From assembly GCA_001577635.1 (NCBI GenBank), contig LSBP01000005.1, forward strand, positions 62,001 through 126,000: 64,000 bases of DNA, written 5' to 3'. The notes under the pieces are model-generated. The model was not told where the DNA came from. It did no database searches and saw nothing but the letters and a program-made list of their open reading frames with translations. The stretch is from Halomonadaceae bacterium T82-2. Lineage in GTDB: Bacteria; Pseudomonadota; Gammaproteobacteria; Pseudomonadales; Halomonadaceae. Shown here in pieces: positions 56,719 to 64,000 of the stretch. Both the position numbers and the translations under genes were made by a program. Numbering within the stretch: the first letter of the stretch is position 1; every line of letters begins with the position of its first letter.

Positions 56719-56916
56719 TCAGGTTTCGACCTCTCCGCTGTCGCTTTCCGTCCGCTCGCGCTGAATACGCTGATAGATTTCCTCGCGATGCACGGAAACG
56801 TTCTTCGGTGCGTTGACGCCGATTCGGACCTGGTTCCCCTTGACCCCCAGCACGGTGACGGTAATTTCGTCACCGATCATGAGTGTCTCGCCGACTCGGC
56901 GGGTCAGGATGAGCAT
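56719..56916 (-). CDS. csrA: Carbon storage regulator CsrA
   Basis: 65 residues, the standard length. [29 protein letters not shown] and the RNA-contacting VSVHREEI (Arg44) are fully conserved, as are Leu4 and Arg6. CsrA is a dimer that binds GGA in hairpin loops of mRNAs and is titrated by GGA-rich small RNAs. The ribosome site AAGGAGATC is itself GGA-containing, as in other csrA genes, allowing autoregulation. Conserved context lysC-csrA-tRNA-Ser-tRNA-Arg. A candidate antagonist RNA lies at 17369-17806. Confidence 0.97.
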   Translation of the reverse strand: MLILTRRVGETLMIGDEITVTVLGVKGNQVRIGVNAPKNVSVHREEIYQRIQRERTESDSGEVET

Positions 56917-57128
56917 GGCTGATCTCCTTTCAGACTTCTTCCAACGGGGTGCGCAACAGCTATGGTCCATAGAAGAAGCGCGGCGCTGATTATGCGCCAA
57001 ACGCTCCTTGCGGGCCAACAACGCGGCCAATGAGACCTCATCGTCACGTTGAATGAAAGCCCTGCTATGGACCGTGTGTATCCTTACACCCCTACAGCGT
57101 AGAACCACTTGCGGGTCCTATGCATGGC

Positions 57129-58379
57129 TCACTCGCTTTCCACGCGATCCTTGTCGAGTCCGAAGGCTTCATGCAGGGCACGAACCGCCAGCTCCATGTG
57201 CTTCTCGTCGATCACCACCGAGATCTTGATTTCCGAGGTGGACACCATGCGAATGTTGACGTTCTCCTCGGCCAGCACGCGGAACATCTTGGAGGCGACA
57301 CCGGCGTGGGAGCGCATGCCGACCCCGACCAGGGAGACCTTGGCGATGTTGTCGTCGGCGCGCAGCTCCCCTTCGCCCAGCGCCGGAATCACCTCATTCT
57401 GGAGAATCCGCTGGGTCTGCTTGAAGTCACTCTTGGCGACGGTGAAGGTAAAGTCGGTGTAATTGCCGGTCGGCGCCACGTTCTGGACGATCATGTCCAC
57501 TTCGATATTGGCATCGGCGATCGGGCCGAGAATCTTCGAGGCCACCCCCGGGATATCCGGCGTGTTGAGCAGGGTGAGCTTGGCTTCATTGGCCGTGAAG
57601 GCGATACCGGAGATCAGCGGTTCTTCCATGGAATCCTCTTCTTCATCTGAATCAGCGACGATCAGGGTGCCGGGGCCATCCTCGAAACTGGACAGCACAC
57701 GCAGCGGCACATTGTACTTGCCGGCGAACTCGACGGCGCGAATCTGCAGGACCTTGGAGCCCAGGCTGGCCAGCTCGAGCATCTCCTCGACGGTGATGCG
57801 CTCGAGGCGCCGGGCCCGGGAGCACACCCGCGGGTCGGTAGTGTAGACGCCGTCGACATCGGTGTAGATCTGGCACTCATCGGCCTGGAGCGCCGCGGCC
57901 AGCGCCACCCCGGTGGTGTCGGAGCCGCCGCGACCCAGCGTGGTGATGTTGCCCTCCTCGTCGACGCCCTGGAAGCCGGCGACCACGACCACCTTGCCGT
58001 CGTTCAGGTCCTCGCGCATCTCATCGGTCTCGATGCGCTGGATCCGCGCCTTGGTGTGGGCGCTGTCGGTGAGGATGCCCACCTGCGAACCGGTGTACGA
58101 GGTCGCCGGCACGCCCAGCTTGTGCAGGGCCAGGGCCATCAACGAGATGGTGACCTGCTCACCGGTGGAAACCAGCATGTCCATCTCGCGCGGCGTGGGC
58201 TCGTCGTTGATCTCGTTGGCCAGCCCGACCAGCCGGTTGGTCTCGCCGCTCATCGCCGAGACGACGACGACCACCTGATGGCCTTCGTCACGGAACCGCT
58301 TGACCTTCTCGGCCACGGCCTTGATGCGCTCGACCGAGCCCACCGAGGTACCGCCGAATTTCTGTACGTATAGCGCCAT
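57129..58379 (-). CDS. lysC: Aspartate kinase
   Basis: 416 residues: amino-acid-kinase domain (VQKFGGTSVGSVERI, VVSAMSGETNRL, TLGRGGSDTTGVAL, YTDVDGVYTTDP) and two ACT domains near the C-terminus for feedback control by lysine and threonine (KLTLLNTPDIPGVAS, VSLVGVGMRSHAGVASKMF). First step of the aspartate family (Lys, Met, Thr, ectoine). Halophiles use this route for the osmolyte ectoine, so the enzyme may matter for salt tolerance; that is inference. An unusual acidic insert EEEDSMEE lies at the junction between kinase and ACT parts. Confidence 0.96.
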   Translation of the reverse strand: MALYVQKFGGTSVGSVERIKAVAEKVKRFRDEGHQVVVVVSAMSGETNRLVGLANEINDEPTPREMDMLVSTGEQVTISLMALALHKLGVPATSYTGSQVGILTDSAHTKARIQRIETDEMREDLNDGKVVVVAGFQGVDEEGNITTLGRGGSDTTGVALAAALQADECQIYTDVDGVYTTDPRVCSRARRLERITVEEMLELASLGSKVLQIRAVEFAGKYNVPLRVLSSFEDGPGTLIVADSDEEEDSMEEPLISGIAFTANEAKLTLLNTPDIPGVASKILGPIADANIEVDMIVQNVAPTGNYTDFTFTVAKSDFKQTQRILQNEVIPALGEGELRADDNIAKVSLVGVGMRSHAGVASKMFRVLAEENVNIRMVSTSEIKISVVIDEKHMELAVRALHEAFGLDKDRVESE

Positions 58380-58452
58380 GAGTTGCCTATCCGTGTTGGA
58401 ACATGAATGGAAAACCCTTCGCCGGCCGGAGCGCACGGCCCCGACCATGAGA

Positions 58453-58484
58453 AAGGGCCGGTGACATCCTGCCACGCGGCCCTT
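58453..58484 (-). terminator. alaS terminator
   Basis: Minus strand AAGGGCCG, CGGCCCTT with an inner GTG/CAC pair and TTTCTC after it, starting 9 bp past the alaS stop. The tail is not a pure T run, so read-through into lysC is likely. Confidence 0.6.
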
Positions 58485-58493
58485 GCGAAACAC

Positions 58494-61103
<2,610 letters not shown>

Positions 61104-61234
61104 AGCAAATCCGTGGCAATGTGCGTTAGGGCGCTGCGGCCATGGCAGTCACTCGACGCCTCGACACCGAACGTGCGCGAAGCGAGCCGGAAGATGACGG
61201 GAACAGGCCGCCCTGAGCCGTCGCAAGGCGCTCT

Positions 61235-61240
61235 AGTATA
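61235..61240 (-). promoter_or_regulatory. Probable -10 element for alaS
   Basis: TATACT on the minus strand, in the 283-bp recX-alaS gap and just after the recX terminator. The matching -35 is weak (TTTAGT at 16 bp). Confidence 0.4.
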
Positions 61241-61257
61241 ACGCGTTCAGCGGGGGA

Positions 61258-61284
61258 CTAAAGACGCCGCCGTCAATGGCGGCG
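61258..61284 (-). terminator. recA-recX terminator
   Basis: Minus strand CGCCGCC, loop ATTGAC, GGCGGCG followed by TCTTTAG; a perfect 7-bp stem about 100 bp after the recX stop. Confidence 0.65.
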
Positions 61285-61386
61285 CGAGGGCGCCGATGCC
61301 GCGTCGCATCGGGACGGGGAAGGAGACCCGTGTGAGAAAGGGGGCGTCGGGGTTGGCCGGCGCCCAGGCTCGGGCGAAGAAGGGAG

Positions 61387-61845
61387 TCAGGTTTCGTGCC
61401 AGGCATGGGCCAAGGCGTGGTGAACCTGGTCGGCGTCGAAGCCGCGCCCGGCCAAAAAGCGCTGGCGGCGCGCCCGCTCTCGGGCCCCGTCACCGGGACC
61501 GTCGAAGCGCTTGGCCAGCACCTCGCAGGCCAGTGCATGCCAGTCGCAGTCGGCGTCGCCCAGGGCCGCGCCGATCAGTGCGCCATCCACGCCGCGCCGG
61601 CCGAGTTCGGCGCGGATCTTGACCGGCCCCTGGCCGCGCTGGATGCGGCTGCGCACGAAGTGCTCGACGAAGCGCGCGTCCGACTGCAGCCCCTCCTCGG
61701 CCAGCCGGGCGAGGGCCGCCTCGACCGCCGCCGGCTCATGGCCCCTGGCGGTCAGGCGGGTGCGCAGCTCGGCGGCGGCGTACTCGCGACGCGCCAGCAG
61801 GCGGATGGCGTCGTCGCGCGGCGTGGCAAGCGAATCCGGGGTCAT
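61387..61845 (-). CDS. recX: RecA regulator RecX
   Basis: 152 residues, three tandem three-helix RecX repeats: DAIRLLARREYAAAELRTRL, then LAEEGLQSDARFVEHFVRSR, GPVKIRAELGRRGVDGALIGAAL and RQRFLAGRGFDADQVHHAL. It limits RecA filaments. Nine bases downstream of recA on the same strand, so co-transcribed and SOS-induced with it. Confidence 0.94.
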   Translation of the reverse strand: MTPDSLATPRDDAIRLLARREYAAAELRTRLTARGHEPAAVEAALARLAEEGLQSDARFVEHFVRSRIQRGQGPVKIRAELGRRGVDGALIGAALGDADCDWHALACEVLAKRFDGPGDGARERARRQRFLAGRGFDADQVHHALAHAWHET

Positions 61846-61854
61846 GACGGCCGC

Positions 61855-62922
<1,068 letters not shown>

Positions 62923-62998
62923 GAAAGGCCTCCTGAAAACCCGTGAAAGCAGCGCCGGCGACCCGGGCGGGACAAGCCGCGAACCGCAGCCCGCCGAC

Positions 62999-63016
62999 AC
63001 TGTATGATTGACCAGT
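62999..63016. promoter_or_regulatory. LexA (SOS) box of recA
   Basis: ACTG-TATGATTGAC-CAGT has the CTG-N10-CAG core of proteobacterial SOS boxes plus the flanking A/T on both sides. It overlaps a candidate -10 (TACAGT on the minus strand), placing it to block the recA promoter. Confidence 0.88.
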
Positions 63017-63042
63017 ATTATGACGAAAAAAACCGCGCTCGC

Positions 63043-63582
63043 CTATCCCTGCGTCGCCCGCGTCGCACCGCTGTCGGCCGCGCCCAGGGCCTCGAGCAGC
63101 CCGCTCAGCGCCCGGTGCACGGCCTGCTCGCGAACGGCCCGGCGGTCGCCCGTGAAATGCCGGCATTCGCTGCGGCAGGCCCGGGTGTCGCCCCACGCGA
63201 ACCACACCGTGCCGACCGGCTTTTCGGCACTGCCGCCGCCGGGGCCGGCGACGCCACTGATCGCCACCGCCAGGTCGGCGCCGCTCTCCCGGCAGGCCCC
63301 GGCGACCATCGCCTCGACGGTCTCGCGGCTGACCGCGCCCCGTTCGGCCAGGATCGCCGCCGGCACTCCCAGCAGCCGTTGCTTGGCGGCATTGGAATAG
63401 GTGACATAGCCGGTCTCGAAGCACGCCGAACTGCCGGCGATATCGGTGATGGCGCTGGCCACCCCGCCGCCGGTACAGGACTCGGCGGTGGTGAGCGTCA
63501 CCCCCCGCTCCAGACAGCACCGCTGCAGGCGCTCGGCGAGCGCCCCGATCGTCAGGTGCGACAACGTCTGCTCGCGATTCAC
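63043..63582 (-). CDS. pncC: Nicotinamide-nucleotide amidase PncC (CinA C-terminal domain)
   Basis: About 179 residues, the stand-alone CinA-C form: [48 protein letters not shown] and [24 protein letters not shown]. It deamidates NMN to NaMN in the pyridine nucleotide cycle. GTG at 63582 has GGGGGGAGA just upstream; an ATG seven codons earlier lacks such a site. The neighbour of recA in most gammaproteobacteria. Divergent from mutS. Confidence 0.93.
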   Translation of the reverse strand: MNREQTLSHLTIGALAERLQRCCLERGVTLTTAESCTGGGVASAITDIAGSSACFETGYVTYSNAAKQRLLGVPAAILAERGAVSRETVEAMVAGACRESGADLAVAISGVAGPGGGSAEKPVGTVWFAWGDTRACRSECRHFTGDRRAVREQAVHRALSGLLEALGAADSGATRATQG

Positions 63583-63745
63583 CGCATCTCTCCCCCCGTG
63601 CATGCGCCGTCAGCTTAGCAGATGCCGCCACCCCCGTGCGCCGCCCCGGCGGTCTGTCGACCCGCGCGCCGACTGCGCTAGAATGGCCGGCCACGATCGC
63701 CGTCTTCGACGGATGTGCCCACGCCACAGGGAAGCCTCCAACGCC

Positions 63746-64000
63746 ATGCCAGACGCGGTTGCCAGCCAATCGACCAGCCATACGCCGATGATGGCCCAGT
63801 ACCTGAAGATCAAGCGCGAGCACCCCGACGTGCTGCTCTTCTACCGGATGGGCGATTTCTACGAGCTGTTCTACGACGACGCCAGGCGTGCCGCGCAGCT
63901 GCTCGACATCACGCTCACCGCGCGCGGCCAGTCGGCGGGCGCGCCGATCCCCATGGCCGGCGTACCCTACCACAGCGCCGAGGGCTATCTGGCGCGACTG
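63746..64000 (+). CDS. mutS: DNA mismatch repair protein MutS (N-terminal part, runs off the window)
   Basis: The first 85 residues are present. [20 protein letters not shown] leads to the mismatch-probing motif [15 protein letters not shown] (Phe-X-Glu), then [11 protein letters not shown] and [17 protein letters not shown]. It recognises mismatches and starts repair with MutL. ATG at 63746 is 13 bases after an AGGGA sequence; a -10-like TAGAAT lies about 65 bp upstream. Confidence 0.96.
   Translation, partial: MPDAVASQSTSHTPMMAQYLKIKREHPDVLLFYRMGDFYELFYDDARRAAQLLDITLTARGQSAGAPIPMAGVPYHSAEGYLARL

Noticed and set aside
58380..58493. Lysine riboswitch upstream of lysC
   Set aside because: The gap is only 114 bp and mostly consists of the alaS terminator; none of the conserved lysine riboswitch core is visible.

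Overview
This window looks like chromosomal core sequence from a Halomonas-type gammaproteobacterium (Halomonadaceae). This is inferred from the high GC, the gene orders smc-zipA-ligA-yheU, cinA/pncC-recA-recX-alaS-lysC-csrA-tRNA-Ser/tRNA-Arg and guaB-guaA, and a polyhydroxyalkanoate (PHA) gene set. No species can be named from the sequence alone.

Layout. 1-3.4 kb: a partial cytochrome b561-like gene, a small outer-membrane barrel protein, a junkyard with relics of an IS3-type transposase and a RhuM gene, and a DadA-like dehydrogenase. 3.5-8.9 kb: an AT-richer accessory insert, rhuM-mod-res (type III restriction-modification), bounded by the terminators of its neighbours. 9-13.8 kb: guaA, guaB and xseA. 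13.8-19.4 kb: the sigma-54 two-component locus glrR-qseG-glrK and argA. Between glrK and argA lies an 800-bp non-coding region holding three GlrR-like boxes, an IHF site, a sigma-54 promoter, a strongly structured RNA and a strong terminator. 19.7-26.2 kb: phosphate transport (pit plus DUF47), a CYTH triphosphatase, a K+ channel, yciO, rnm, yciB and yciI. 26.4-34.6 kb: PHA metabolism (PHA synthase, PhaZ-like Cys hydrolase, patatin, 3-hydroxybutyrate dehydrogenase, second patatin) with mnmC in the middle. 34.9-37.9 kb: a lipoprotein/ATPase/permease exporter. 38-45.5 kb: yheU, ligA, zipA and smc, preceded by a MITE-like repeat. 45.6-53.6 kb: a full cytochrome c maturation set (ccmABCDEFGHI), interrupted by a His-tailed cytochrome c and by an operator-like gap. 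53.8-56 kb: a LexA-like protease without a DNA-binding domain, yigZ and dusC. 56-64 kb: tRNA-Arg x2, tRNA-Ser, csrA, lysC, alaS, recX, recA with an SOS box, pncC and the start of mutS.

How it fits together. The most interesting element is the RNA at 17.4-17.8 kb. It sits where glmY sits in enterobacteria and has the same regulatory logic (RpoN, IHF, TGTC-N10-GACA boxes, adjacent glrK/glrR). It is longer than GlmY and carries several GGA-bearing hairpin loops like those of CsrA-sequestering RNAs; csrA itself is at 56.7 kb. That link is a hypothesis; the DNA motifs are directly visible. The second unexplained signal is a 37-bp near-perfect palindrome (18-bp arms, 1-nt centre) inside the rhuM coding sequence of the restriction-modification cluster.
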